The position numbers were made by a program, and so were the translations under genes. This document shows positions 1-9,963 of a DNA stretch of 64,000 nt, in pieces. This stretch comes from Metallyticus violacea (taxonomy: Eukaryota > Arthropoda > Insecta > Mantodea > Metallyticidae). The notes below the pieces were generated by a model. The model saw only the letters and a program-made list of their open reading frames with translations. It ran no database searches and was not told the origin of the DNA. Each line of letters opens with the position of its first letter. The first letter of the stretch is position 1. The DNA is taken from NCBI GenBank assembly GCA_030762175.1, contig CM060830.1:52378501-52442500 (forward strand). Reading direction: 5' to 3'.

Positions 1-249
1 GGTTCGAACCCGGTCAAGAACGATGGATTTTTTTGGACGTAAAAATCCTAAGTATGGCTTCCTTCGGGAGGGAAGTAAAGCCGTGGGTCCCGTGTTGTAT
101 ATTTACAGCACGAAAAAGAACTTCAAGCCTGAAAGAGAGGCCTCTAAGCAAAATTTGTCGGCCGTTTCACGCCCTGAGTTGAATGGGCAGCTGATGACCT
201 GAGCTGTTAAAGAGCGTCCATAAATAAATCAATCACTCAAAAAAAAAAC
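1..249 (+). repeat. SINE-A copy 1 (cut by window edge)
   Basis: The copy starts inside the tRNA-like head at a B-box (ggttcgaaccc). It runs through the body shared by ten other copies here (aagtatggcttcc, gtaaagccgtgggtcccgtg, cctcaagcctgaaagagagg) and ends in the tail ataaataaatcaatcac followed by an A-run. SINEs of this type are transcribed from an internal Pol III promoter and moved by a partner LINE. The 5' part lies outside the window. Confidence 0.9.
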
Positions 250-1040
250 CCACTTGATTATCGCAATGTTTATCATATGGTAAAGCTGCTGTAAAGCGAG
301 GAAAACACAGTACATGCTTTTCACAGATCTGTCATAATACTAAGTTATAAAACTAAGCTACGCTTTCCATCTTTAACTTATTTTTTATATTAGAAACTGT
401 GTTATGCTATACTGTGTTATATCAGATAAATACGAAATAGAAGTTTAGAATAAAAAATGCTTAACCGTCATTCAGTTACTAATAAACAACAATACCAACC
501 AATACCGAATAGCAGAAAAAAATCACGGTTTATGCACCTTAATTTCTGTGATGTTGTTTTTAATATCTTTTATTTCATAATAAATTCTGCAATTTCATTT
601 CAGTCTTGAAAATAAGTGAATTTTCATTACAGATAAACGCGTTAATTTAATACTGAGCTACTTCTACGGTTAACAGCTGTTGTTTACACAACTACATTAC
701 GTACTATATACGCACAATTGATGTGATATTATTTGTTATATTGTAAAACTATGTTATTTTTTCCTATAAAATTTCTATTAATTTCTCTCCCTGCTCTCTT
801 TCTCTTGTATTGCAATGCAAAATGTTGTAAATAGCCTGCAAACGCATGGAAATATGATTTTATTTTTTATCAATCATTTTTTTATTCATAAATATATAAA
901 CCACTCTCAGTATTTAGTGAAAACAAAATACACTAAATACAGCAAAAAGTACCAAGTCTTATCTTTGCCGCAATTAGCAGATACGGTTCATCCGCCGAGT
1001 CTTACAATCGCTGCTTATACTTCCAGAATTGCCCGCTCAG
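250..1040. other. AT-rich sequence upstream of exon candidate
   Basis: No repeat or protein similarity is recognisable in 250-985. From about 985 base composition becomes less AT-rich and continuous with the exon at 1041, so the last 50 bases may be 5' untranslated exon. A 95-codon open frame at 815-1102 overlaps the exon in another frame and looks accidental, with low-complexity residues such as runs of F, I, H and K. Confidence 0.5.
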
Positions 1041-1132
1041 ATGGGGACACTGACTTACGAAGAGTACCAGCTGATTCTGGCCGTGTTACAACGAGATGCT
1101 GAGCTCAGGCAGAAAGAGCGGGAGCGCATCAG
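1041..1132 (+). CDS. Exon of synaptotagmin-like (Slp/bitesize-type) Rab effector, start of Rab-binding domain
   Basis: From ATG 1041 the frame gives 30 codons plus two bases and ends at a consensus donor (ag|GTAAGT, GT at 1133). It contains LTYEEYQLILAVLQRDAELR followed by a basic RQKERERI segment. This matches the first helix of the Rab-binding domain of Slp/granuphilin/Slac2 proteins, whose pattern is L(S/T)xEExxxILxVLxRDxExRxxxxxRIR. In that family the helix binds Rab27/Rab3/Rab8-type GTPases and tethers secretory vesicles. In granuphilin the R-I-R/RLK position is where this segment ends. The exon is less AT-rich than its surroundings. No following exon encoding the expected KLK-rich helix or FYVE-like zinc finger was found, so identification rests on this 30-residue match. 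RIM or rabphilin relatives are the alternative. Confidence 0.6.
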
Positions 1133-1849
1133 GTAAGTAAACCACAGGCAAAAATAATGATTAAATTATTGTATAAAGCTAAAATCATGGCCCATCAAGC
1201 CTCTACTTACTTCCCGAGCAGTGAAAGAGTGCTTAGGGACATTGACCTAGCACCTAAAGGATTCGTTTCTGCGCAAGACAATCCCTGAAATGAGTGAAAA
1301 TTAATTGTTTAAAGTTAAAAAAAAAAAAATTTAGAATGTGCTGTCAGCAGCAGCAGCTGTAGTATGTGTATCCTTATTGCTATGAAATTCTGTATGTTAC
1401 AAATACATTTTATGCATGGGTCATCGACCGTAAATATGATACACAATTATAAAGAGGAACAAATAATAAAAATAAACAATATTAATAAATAAATAAACAT
1501 TTACATTTTGGAGAACGGTATTTACAAGTATATACCTGTAAATACAGTGGAAACAACTTACACATTACTTATAATTACACTAGTTATTGCGTTCTAACCA
1601 GAAAATAAATTGCTTTTAGCTTAGCGCACTTTGGCTAAGAAAATGCGCGTATTAACCGATAAGTGCGGTTCACAAACACATCTCAGCATGCCAATCGACC
1701 ACTAATTAATTGCCTTAAAAATTTTTTTTTCTGGAAAAAGCGCCCCCCCCCGCCTAAGTGTTCCGAGTGGGTACATATTCTGGCAGAATATGTAGCCATT
1801 CCTCTTCCCCTGCAATAAAATGGGCAGATTTTCCTACTAGAAATATCCA
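1133..1849. other. Probable intron start, no recognisable element
   Basis: Follows the GTAAGT donor. It is AT-rich, with A-runs near 1320 and a C-run near 1743-1752. No coding or repeat similarity seen. Confidence 0.4.
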
Positions 1850-2827
1850 TTATTTTTTTAGTCTTCTAACCTTCCAGTCTAAACCAGGCTATTCCTGATC
1901 TTGCTATTCTTCCTAGTTAATTTAATTTCTTTCGATAGGCTCAAGGAGAATTTTGTGTTACACTCCACCTCGATTTCCGGCCTGCTGATATCCTCTAGCC
2001 TTGTTCTAACCTTCTTCCATGCATTTTTATTATTTTCATTAACTCGTTGCCATTGAACCCAGACCAATTCCTCTGAGTCCTCTTCCCATCTCTACACCCC
2101 CAAACGTTGGTGTTATATTTTATATCTGATGTCTATAGCAATTAGCACGAAGTGTGGAGTTAGTGTAAGACAGTATTTCACCGTCCTTATTTCACTAATA
2201 ACCGTATCTCAAAGCAACCCTCCTCCCTCATGACCCCGCTGTTTGACGTTCCTTTGGGGAGCACGAGAGCCCTTTCCAAATATCGACTAGAATTTTATTT
2301 GCTTGTTCAGCTCTCCCCATCCCCATATTTCATTTCTATATAACAGAATAGACTTAATCACAGTACTGAACATTCTCTCTAGTATATAGTGTATATCTGG
2401 AACGCGAGTCAGAACACTTTGTAACTCATTTAGTTGACCTCGTGCTTTATAATTAATAACAAATAAATGCTTTTCATTTTCCCAATAGTATTAAAGGTTA
2501 CTCCAAACAAACAAAAAAATTAACATGTGTATTTCTTGTCCACTGTAGTACCAATTTTCATCTCTATCATACACGTAGTCATTGTTTTGGTTTTACTAAC
2601 ATTTGTTGCCTTACCCCACTTCAGGCACTACTCTTCTAGAGTGTGAATGCCTGTTTGCAAACCATCTCTTGTTAGAGATAAAAGAATTACATCTTCAGCA
2701 TACAAAAGTACCGTCCATCTCAGGGTATTCATTTCCTTCGCTAACACGGCCCTCGAGATATCACGTATACACACATTAAATAATATCGGATATAGAATAC
2801 ACCCCTACTGCTGACCTACATTTCGAT
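1850..2827 (-). pseudogene. LINE ORF2 relic (reverse transcriptase and C-terminal region)
   Basis: Read on the minus strand from 2827 downward, the sequence gives the reverse-transcriptase core of a non-LTR retrotransposon: LFNVCIRDIS, then LLYAEDVILLSLTRDGLQ, then LEE*CLKWGK and NVSKTKTM. The polymerase active site YADD is degenerate (YAED, codons 2691-2702). Further on come the SILLYRNEIWGW thumb-like segment and a basic C-terminal stretch. Frameshifts and stops break it throughout. The family matches the relic at 44957-45425, which shares TRD(G/S)L(Q/Y) and LEDYCLKWG. Its upstream part continues beyond the SINE at 2840-3139. Confidence 0.75.
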
Positions 2828-2839
2828 ATAGTGTTTTGG

Positions 2840-3139
2840 ATTTTGTGGATTTGTTTTATTTACGGACGCTCTTTAACATCTCAGGTCATCAGCGTCCCAT
2901 TCTATTCAGGGCGTGAAACGGCCGACAAATTTTGCTCAGAGGTCTCTTTTTTCAGACTTGAAGTTCTTTATCGTGCCGTAAATGTACGACACGGGACCCA
3001 CGGCTTTACTTCCCGTCTGAAGGAAGCCATACTTAGGCTTTTTACGCCCCGAAAAAATCCACTGATTCTGTTCGTGTTCGAACCCGCGATCTTGGGTTTA
3101 GAAGACAAGTATGGTTACTACTACACCACCAGGATCGAC
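2840..3139 (-). repeat. SINE-A copy 2, full length, with target-site duplication
   Basis: Minus-strand copy with the complete tRNA-like head at its right end (B-box ttcgaacccgcgatc, A-box region ggtagtaaccatac) and the ATTT-type tail at the left. It is flanked by atagtgttttgg (2828-2839) and atagtgctttgg (3140-3151), an 11/12 duplication. This shows it inserted into the LINE relic that lies on both sides. Confidence 0.92.
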
Positions 3140-3151
3140 ATAGTGCTTTGG

Positions 3152-3270
3152 TCTATCTTAACAATGAAAATATACGTTACTGTATCTGCATTAGAGCTTT
3201 TATCATTTTGTTGGAGACGCTTTTCTGACAAATTTGCCCCCTGCCGAAGGTTATTTTAAAATCAACAAAT
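3152..3270 (-). pseudogene. Upstream continuation of the LINE relic
   Basis: On the minus strand this reads NKMIKALMQIQ followed by IFSLLR-TKAL. It corresponds to the NKMIKTLVLIYS...RPKQ segment of the plus-strand LINE relic at 44957-45425, placing it just before the reverse-transcriptase active-site region. It was separated from 1850-2827 by SINE-A. Confidence 0.55.
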
Positions 3271-5009
3271 ACACAAAAGAGTCGCTATTATCACTTATCA
3301 AGCAAATATAGAAATTTGCATTTGAAATAAATTTGCATCAAATTCAAATCACAGCAATATAAACGTTCGCTCGCTCTGCTTCCCTATCTGAAATACTGCT
3401 CTGACACGCTGAAAAAGAGTTCATTAAAAGGCATGTTCTGGATAGCAAAATAAATAAATGGTTTTTAAAATATTTTGCAGCGCAACTCGATAGCTGTGTT
3501 GTCTTATAGTAAAAATATTTTAAATGATTGTTTCAATAATGTTTATTTTTCTGTGAAGCACAAAAGATATGCTAGTGTACTGTGTTATTAAATCCCGTAA
3601 CATTGCAACCGCTTTCCCCAAAAACAACAGTGTAACTTACAAGATAGTTGGCCTCTCAGTAATGTATGTCTGCTTATGGAGTAATGTGTCAACGGCAAGT
3701 ACACGGCGTACTACGTAAATGTTGGCCTCACACACGGCATTTTGCTTCGCTGCCTGAGGGTAACGACGCAACTTTGAAACAAAAACTGATAACATTATGA
3801 TTGATTGCATGTAAGCATGTAAAAAATTAAATGGTTAATTTTTTTCAGCCTGAATTTAAAATATTTTATTGAGAGAAGCATTCATTATTCACACAAGCTG
3901 TTTAAAGCGTCTAAGAATTCAACATTGTAGCTGTTTATGAAATTGAATAGTGCAAACATCAAGAATGAAGTGTAGGCAGGTAATTCTGATATTCGGGTAA
4001 ATTTCTGTAGTTGGATGTTATAATGATATAGAAATTTATACACCTTTAATATTTACTAATAAATCACGACTCCGTTTACTTGCTCATATTTCAACGCAAA
4101 ATAATAGATGTTGAAGTATACAGGAGAACCCGTTTTTATACACAACCCCCCCCCCCGCATGACGACATGGTGCGCAATAAGTACAAACAGAGTAATGAAC
4201 ATGTCTTTTTTTAGAATACTGTATAAGCAGAAAGAAAAACAAATGACGTAGGTACTGAAAGTACTGAGTTATAGGGATGTTGAAAAATAAAGTGTATGGA
4301 AGAGACCTTCATATGTACAAGAATTGAATGAAAATATCATACCAGAAATTGAATCAGATCAATTTCAAGATAAACTGATGCGTGTGAATAGAAATTTTTT
4401 GATAGGAAACGTTCTCGTCATAAAATACCTGCTTATTTTCACTGTAAATGTAGTTGTAATTTCGATATCTTGAATCAGTTGCGCAGATATTATATCCGCT
4501 TACCGGGAGTTGCCGCTTTGATTACCGACCCACCAGCTGCCGTAAAACGGACTACAAAAGCACGAAACACCCAGTACATTCAATGTCGATAATGTTAGTA
4601 ACAACACAATGGCTTAAAAAGTTGTTTAGTCCACTGATAACCAAAAGTAAGTTTCCCCAGTGTTTCCCATCTGATTTCATAATTCACATGAAATGTTCCG
4701 TGAAATATTCTTTAATATGTAACACCTGCGCTCTGTTTTTAAGTAATTGTTAAGGTAATTCAAACTTCAAACTTTGTGAGATAAGTAGAATGCAACGGTG
4801 AGAACATTATAGTTGACAAGGACTGAATCGTTTAAATTACATTATCACAATCGCAAGCAATTGATATCAAACATTTTTTGTTTTTAGTGTTCATACTTGT
4901 GAAGCTAAAATATATAATATTACAAAAAATAATAAAAACCAATACACATTTATACATCTATGTGTGAAGATCAGGCATTCCCCATCAAAACAGGCAATTT
5001 GTTCGGGTT
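3271..5009. other. No recognisable feature
   Basis: AT-rich sequence with a C-run at about 4147-4158. No sustained open frame, no terminal repeats and no similarity to the repeats elsewhere in the window. Confidence 0.4.
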
Positions 5010-5260
5010 CAATTTCCGATTTGATCCATTTGTTTACTAGAGTTTTTCAGGGAATCTTCCCCAGGTGAATGCCTAGGAAACTTAGGCCACAGAGTCTCCT
5101 GAGCTCATTCGGCCGAATGATCATCTATCATACCCATGGTAACTATCCTTAGGATAACATAGGTGCATTTCCCAGGCATCCAAACCTCAGAAGTCGGCTA
5201 CACTCTCGCCAGACTGGGGAAGCATTCCACAGGTCCGAATGAACAATGATGGCATTTAAT
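5010..5260. repeat. Possible further SINE-like or MITE-like repeat
   Basis: A GC-richer island with phrases resembling tRNA-SINE bodies of insects (tttttcagggaatcttcccc, gcctaggaaacttagg, agtctcctgagctcattcgg). The phrase tttcagg...cttccccagg...aaacttagg recalls the SINE-B body order. No tRNA promoter boxes or duplication could be placed, so the class is uncertain. Confidence 0.3.
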
Positions 5261-6749
5261 TTTTTTCTCTTTGTTATCATATGTTCTTCTAGGATGTGTC
5301 CTTACCAAACGCAAGAAGTTTTATGCGTCTCGGAAGCTGGACACGCCTTAGCCGGTCGTGCCTGTGCTGTAACTTCACTTCTTAAAACGATGTGTAAAGT
5401 TTTACCTAAATTCTAAAACGCCTCGTCTGAGAACAACACAAGCTGTCGGTCGATTCAATCACTGATGAAAGAAACCACTCACACTTGCACACTTGCTACG
5501 GGATCACCTTATCATAGACAATGGACATGCTTACGCTTGTAAGTTTTGAGTTTTAACTATTTTGTTGTTCTATGTGTATAAGACACTGAAACCCAAACTT
5601 GTGATCATTTCGATAGTGATTTTGTTGGAGAACGTTCAAGATTTGCGCCAGTTTCGTCTAGTTTGCCTTCTGTTAAAGCTGTACTTCTTCCGTGCGTGAA
5701 TTTTTGACCATTAACGCTATACTTATAACACTAAATTTCTTTTCCCACTTCTGAAGTGCAGCGAATACTACTTATTTCATACTTTAAACTCTATTTTCTA
5801 ATCTTAACCTGCCTTTGAATGGATCAGAATTTATTACATGTTAGCAACAATTAATGTTAAGTAAAATAGGAATTGCCGAATTAGTGGATTGAAAAAGCGT
5901 AAGTAATGAATAATTTAAGTTGGAAAAGCACTAGTTTAAACATTGGTGTCACAGCAACACAACTGCGCCTTGTGGATTACGTAATTTACTGTCAACTGAT
6001 AATGCGCTTTCATTTGTTTTGCCTCAAGGGCAAAGTTATCTAACTTGCTTAATATACGTTACTTTTGCAGTAATAAATGTTTGTGACATAGGCTTGAATT
6101 TTTAAATAGACTGGTATATTTATGATAATTTTCACTAAATTTCGTAAAATACATTCAAACTTTTAATCAAACCAATTTTGAAAGCTCCGTTTTCGTTAAT
6201 TATGAGCACGTTTGTTAATGTAGCATTTGTAATGCATGTTATTTTCATTTTTCATACTAGCATAGCTCGCACACAGAAGTTATTGGTACAGTAGAAAAAG
6301 TCGCGTTTTTTAAATTGTTTTTTAAGTACTGTGTGGCAACTGAGCGCAAGGCATGTTAGTTGCAGGGTCTATCGATGGAGAATAATTCTATTCATGAACT
6401 TGGATCACAATAATGTGTACATAATGTTAGTTTTATTTCGTAATGTCCTAAAGTAGTTTATCGAAATAGTGTCTTTCTGCATTCCCAAGTTCCTCTATAG
6501 CACGACTGTTATTTATATTGGCATTATTTTTTTCTCTACTCTAGTGGAATTTTCAATAAAGGAAATACTTCGTTCTATTTCGCTGTAGTAATTTCCTTTG
6601 TTTGTTGAGTTTGTATCAATATCCGGGTTAGTTACCTGTCAGGGGGCTCGATAAATCACAAACATATACAAATAAAATACATCCTTGTGCAATTTAATGT
6701 GAAGAAAGATATTATTCCATTTTTTTAATTATTTCACAAAATTTCAATA
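5261..6749. other. No recognisable feature
   Basis: AT-rich unique-looking sequence. No coding frame or repeat similarity seen on either strand. Confidence 0.4.
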
Positions 6750-6942
6750 TTTCTAAGTATGGCTTTCTGCGGAAGGGAAGTAAAGCCGTAGGTCCCATGT
6801 AGTAGATTTACGGCACCTCAAGCCTGAAAGAAGAGGCCTCTGAGCAAAATTTATCGGTCGTTTCACGCCCTGATTTGAGTGAAACGTTGATGACTTGAAA
6901 TGTTAAAGAGCGTCCGTAAATAAAACAAATAAACAACAACTT
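6750..6942 (+). repeat. SINE-A copy 3, 5'-truncated
   Basis: Begins in the body (ctaagtatggctttctgcgg), lacking the whole tRNA head. It runs to the 3' stem-loop region and ends in a taaataaaacaaataaacaac tail. It is more diverged than the other copies. It abuts the truncated end of the Tc1 relic, which it may have interrupted. Confidence 0.85.
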
Positions 6943-6943
6943 G

Positions 6944-7690
6944 CTCAAAGATTCTCTATAGGGTTGAGAGTTCCGGTGAATTTCCAGGCCAGTCCAAACA
7001 GTAAATACTCTTTGTCGTCATGGAGTATTTTAACATTCTTAGATGCAAGACATGGGGCAAGGTCTTGCTGGAAAATCGCCTTTTACTGTTCGGTTCCTCT
7101 GTCGATCTCCTCGGTTTTGGGACGGCTCTTTTCTCTAAAATTGGGATGCACTTGTCCGTCAATAGGAAACAAACATTTAATGCACGTGATTGCAAAACAT
7201 TCCCCAAAATTTTCCTTTTATGGAAACTTTACCGTCTGTTTGATGTGCTTCGGTGAGATTTTCCGTCCATCGCTTCTTCTTACACGCGAGACGTTCAACC
7301 CATGCACTTCAAAATGACTTTCATCAGAAAACAGCTCCCTTCTCCACTCTTCTTGTGTTCAGTTCTGAGATTTTCTAGCTATATCAATCTCTTTTTCGGT
7401 TTGTTTTCTGACCGGTCTTCGAACTTTTCTTCCAGCTTCTAGAAGCAGCCTATGCACTGCCGAAGCATCGATTTTCTTCCCTGCAGCCTCCAAATCTTTT
7501 TGAAAATCAAAACTATTATTTTCAGAATTAATTTTGTTGGTTCTGATTAGATAGGCATCATATTTCCTCGATGTTTTTCGTTTTCGGCCACATCCTCCTT
7601 TCCTTTGAGACGAAGTTGACTCAATCTCATTTTTTCTTCTAATTATGTTATTAACAGCACCCAAACTTGCATTACATTCATATTCATTAT
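6944..7690 (-). pseudogene. Tc1-like transposase relic
   Basis: Read from 7690 downward. The N-terminal bipartite DNA-binding region is seen at 7359-7664: basic GGCGRKRKTS GRPR-like linker, then FQKDLEAAGKKIDASAVHRL helix-turn-helix and GRKVRRPV. A frameshifted catalytic region follows: EHKKSGEGSCFLMKVILKCMG corresponds to the W..VLFSDES block, then VRRPR-like SDGKSHRSTS, LERR-like LEKRAVPKPR, and finally LDWPGNSPELSTL. The last matches the Tc1 LDWPxNSPDLNPIENLW signature with the final glutamate region lost. Several stops and frameshifts are present. The 3' end is cut near the SINE-A at 6750-6942, and no terminal repeat is identifiable. Confidence 0.8.
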
Positions 7691-7933
7691 GAACAAAATA
7701 TACTTGGTAACAGAAATGTTAAAGTAGCTAGAGAAACAAGCAAATTGCTTAACTTCTAGTACAGCCAATAAAAGCAATAACTAAAATTAACTATCTCAAC
7801 AATGGGTATCGATAATGCGGTGTAGAATTAGAGAGAAATGTTTATTAGACGTCAATAACTTATAAAAACTAAATTTACCTGCTTGTTCACATTAATTCAC
7901 ACAATTATTTGTTTAGATTCTATAACATTTCAG

Positions 7934-8012
7934 TCAATTTACCATGAAACTGGACCCTTTGACTGGTGAGGTGGAGATAAAACCCTCTTCTGAGGCTGCG
8001 GCACTCAACTGG
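7934..8012 (+). CDS. Exon-like segment, possible second exon of the gene starting at 1041
   Basis: It is preceded by a pyrimidine-containing acceptor (ttctataacatttcag, AG at 7932-7933) and ends at a donor (ctgg|GTAAAA). Taken with one leading base it gives 26 complete codons, including MKLDPLTGEVEIKPSSEAAA and ending LNW. The one-base entry phase fits the two-base exit phase of the exon at 1041-1132, producing serine at the junction, and its own exit is phase 0. The segment is much less AT-rich than the flanks. The sequence is not recognised. It does not resemble the second Rab-binding helix expected after the first exon, so it could be an alternative exon or belong to another transcript. 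Confidence 0.4.
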
Positions 8013-8885
8013 GTAAAATGAACGTGCTAGGGGTATATTTAAATGTAATTAACTCTAACCTACAGCGAACCTATATAGATAATAGGTTTTATTCCACCAC
8101 AAGTTCCGGAATAAACTCGGGAACCCAGACATGGGAGTCGAGAGCTCTGACCACTAAACAATGGCATAGCCCAAACGCTTTGAAATGTTATAAGGTCCTT
8201 ATATTTACAGTATAAAGCTCATCTTCGTCTTTAGAGATCTTTACTGTTCAACAATATCTTAGTAACTGAAAACTTTAAAATAAAATGACGTCAGAATGGA
8301 AATAAAAGTTCATGCCAAAGGAGAGTTGTTGAGAATATGACTCACATGTTGTTAATACAGGTTTTTCATGGGAGACGTTGCCCCTGTACGTCGTGCACTA
8401 TTTCCAGTAGGTTTTCACAAAACTAGCTTGACTGGGGTTGGCAAAACAACCAACGTCTACAAAGCACTGCCAGCAAAATCCTCTTGTTTTTTTTTAAGGC
8501 CTCGGGTATATTTGAAACCTGAAACTTGGTTGTTCCAAGAGGTTGCTGCACTTAGCCATGTTGACTTCTGACTAGATGCACTGCAAAAGAATTTAACGAA
8601 AGGGGTTTCACTTATTGCATTTGTGGTTAGGACTCCAATATAAACCCCGCAGTCTCATTATTTACTATATAATTAACTTTAGAGAGGGCATGTCTACCCC
8701 AACATATCTTCCTGCTTTTTATTATTTTTTTTCTTATTCTACTTTAGTATGTTCTTCTTCTTCTGACTTAAATAAAATTTAAATAGTGATTTTGTTGACA
8801 TAGCCCAAAAGCATAGTTTCCTCCAGAGATTTTAACTGGAGGGGTTTATTTTTTGTTTATTGTGTATGTATTTATTTTTATTTAG
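8013..8885. other. Intron-like sequence, no recognisable element
   Basis: Contains an unremarkable 67-codon open frame at 8368-8571 without similarity to any family I know, and an AT-rich tail-like tract at 8850-8885 that probably belongs to the SINE-A copy beyond. Confidence 0.35.
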
Positions 8886-9166
8886 TTTATTTACGGACGC
8901 TCTTTAACATCTCAAGTCATCAGCGACCCATTCAATTCAGAGCGTGAAACGGCCGATAAATTTTCTCAGAGGCCTCTTTTTTCAGGCTTGAGGTTCTTTA
9001 TCGTGCCGTAAATGTAGGACACGGGATCTACGGCTTCACTTCCCTTCCGAAGGAAGCCATACTTAGGCTTTTTACGCCTGAAAAAATCCATCGATACTGA
9101 CCGGGATCGAACCCTCGATCTTCGGTTTAGGAGGATAGTGTAGTTACCACTACACCACCGACCAGG
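8886..9166 (-). repeat. SINE-A copy 4, near full length
   Basis: Minus-strand copy with the tRNA-like head at its right end (ggtggtgtagtggtaact and gggttcgatcccg, both mutated) and the body and stem-loop at its left. A possible duplication is agagattttaac (about 8827-8838) against agagatttaac (9166-9177). The left copy is about 45 bases from the SINE because the T-rich tail has expanded. Confidence 0.88.
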
Positions 9167-9697
9167 AGAGATTTAACGTACAATATACAACAAGGAATTC
9201 GCACCGCGGCCGCTAATGGACCTATAGCACATACACTCCCGAGAGGGCACCTCAGAGTTCCCAAACTATGCTCCGCGGAGCACAAAATGATCCAGGGAAC
9301 ATCTCCAAGTGTTCCATGAATTATATGACGCCAACGACAAAGTGCAAAGGTTTAAAAGCAAAATCAAGTTATAGGTAGAATCAGTGAAAAATCGCATTCA
9401 GAACGAATATCTTTACCAAGCTTAGCCCTTAAGCTCTTTGAACCATTAAAGTGCGTTTAATCGCGGCAGAACATCATTGTCATATTCTTGCTGTCACGTC
9501 GAGTGTGCTTCCATATCGGTTTTCTGCAGGTGGAAGCAAAATTTAAAACAGCGTACGCTCATTATAAAGTGATACCATTTTACGCAGCCTAATGGCAAAC
9601 ACTCGATCTTTTTTCCACCAATCACGCGAGGATCTGTTCTTCTTATGAAATTTTTACCACCTTATCTCTGTGTGATGAGAGGGGGGAAAAATAATTT
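9167..9697. other. Non-coding stretch with a hAT-type terminal motif
   Basis: Apart from the motif at 9253-9283, nothing is recognised here. A purine-rich run (aggggggaaaa) precedes the next SINE. Confidence 0.35.
9253..9283. repeat. hAT-like terminal inverted repeat motif
   Basis: The motif CAGAGTTCCCAAACT followed by a palindromic CTCCGCGGAG matches the form of Charlie/ZBED-type hAT termini (CAGxGGTTCCCAAACTG...CGCGG). No partner terminus was located in the next kilobase, so it may be one end of a fragment. Confidence 0.35.
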
Positions 9698-9709
9698 TCT
9701 CTTTACTGT

Positions 9710-9951
9710 GGGTTCGAACCCGGCCAGGATCGATGGATTTTTTCGGGCGTAAAAATCCTAAGTATGGCTTCCTTCGGAAGGGAAGTAAAGCCGTGGGTCC
9801 CGTGTCGTACATTTACGGCACGAAAAAGAACCTCAAGCCTGAAAGAGAGGCCTCTGAGCAAAATTTGTCGATCGTTTCACGCCCTGAGTTGAATGGGACG
9901 CTGATGACCTGAGATGTTAAAGGGCGTCCATAAACCAATCAATCAAAAAAA
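9710..9951 (+). repeat. SINE-A copy 5, 5'-truncated at the B-box, with 12-bp target-site duplication
   Basis: Starts at the B-box (gggttcgaacccgg) and lacks the A-box half of the head, then has a well conserved body. It is bounded by perfect copies of tctctttactgt at 9698-9709 and 9952-9963. The 3' stem (ggacgct with agggcgtcc) and tail (caatcaatcaaaaaaa) are present. Truncation plus duplication is the signature of target-primed reverse transcription. Confidence 0.95.
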
Positions 9952-9963
9952 TCTCTTTACTGT

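Noticed and set aside
815..1102. 95-codon open frame upstream of and overlapping the Slp-like exon
   Set aside because: It overlaps the exon in another frame, is low-complexity, and has no family resemblance.
2831..3259. 142-codon open frame
   Set aside because: It reads through the antisense of SINE-A copy 2; similar frames appear in other SINE-A copies (for example 21097-21387, 43180-43440, 53286-53552).
9896..9930. C/D-box snoRNA suggested by TGATGA and CTGA in the SINE-A 3' end
   Set aside because: The two motifs are adjacent, leaving no guide region, and they recur in all SINE-A copies as part of the stem-loop.
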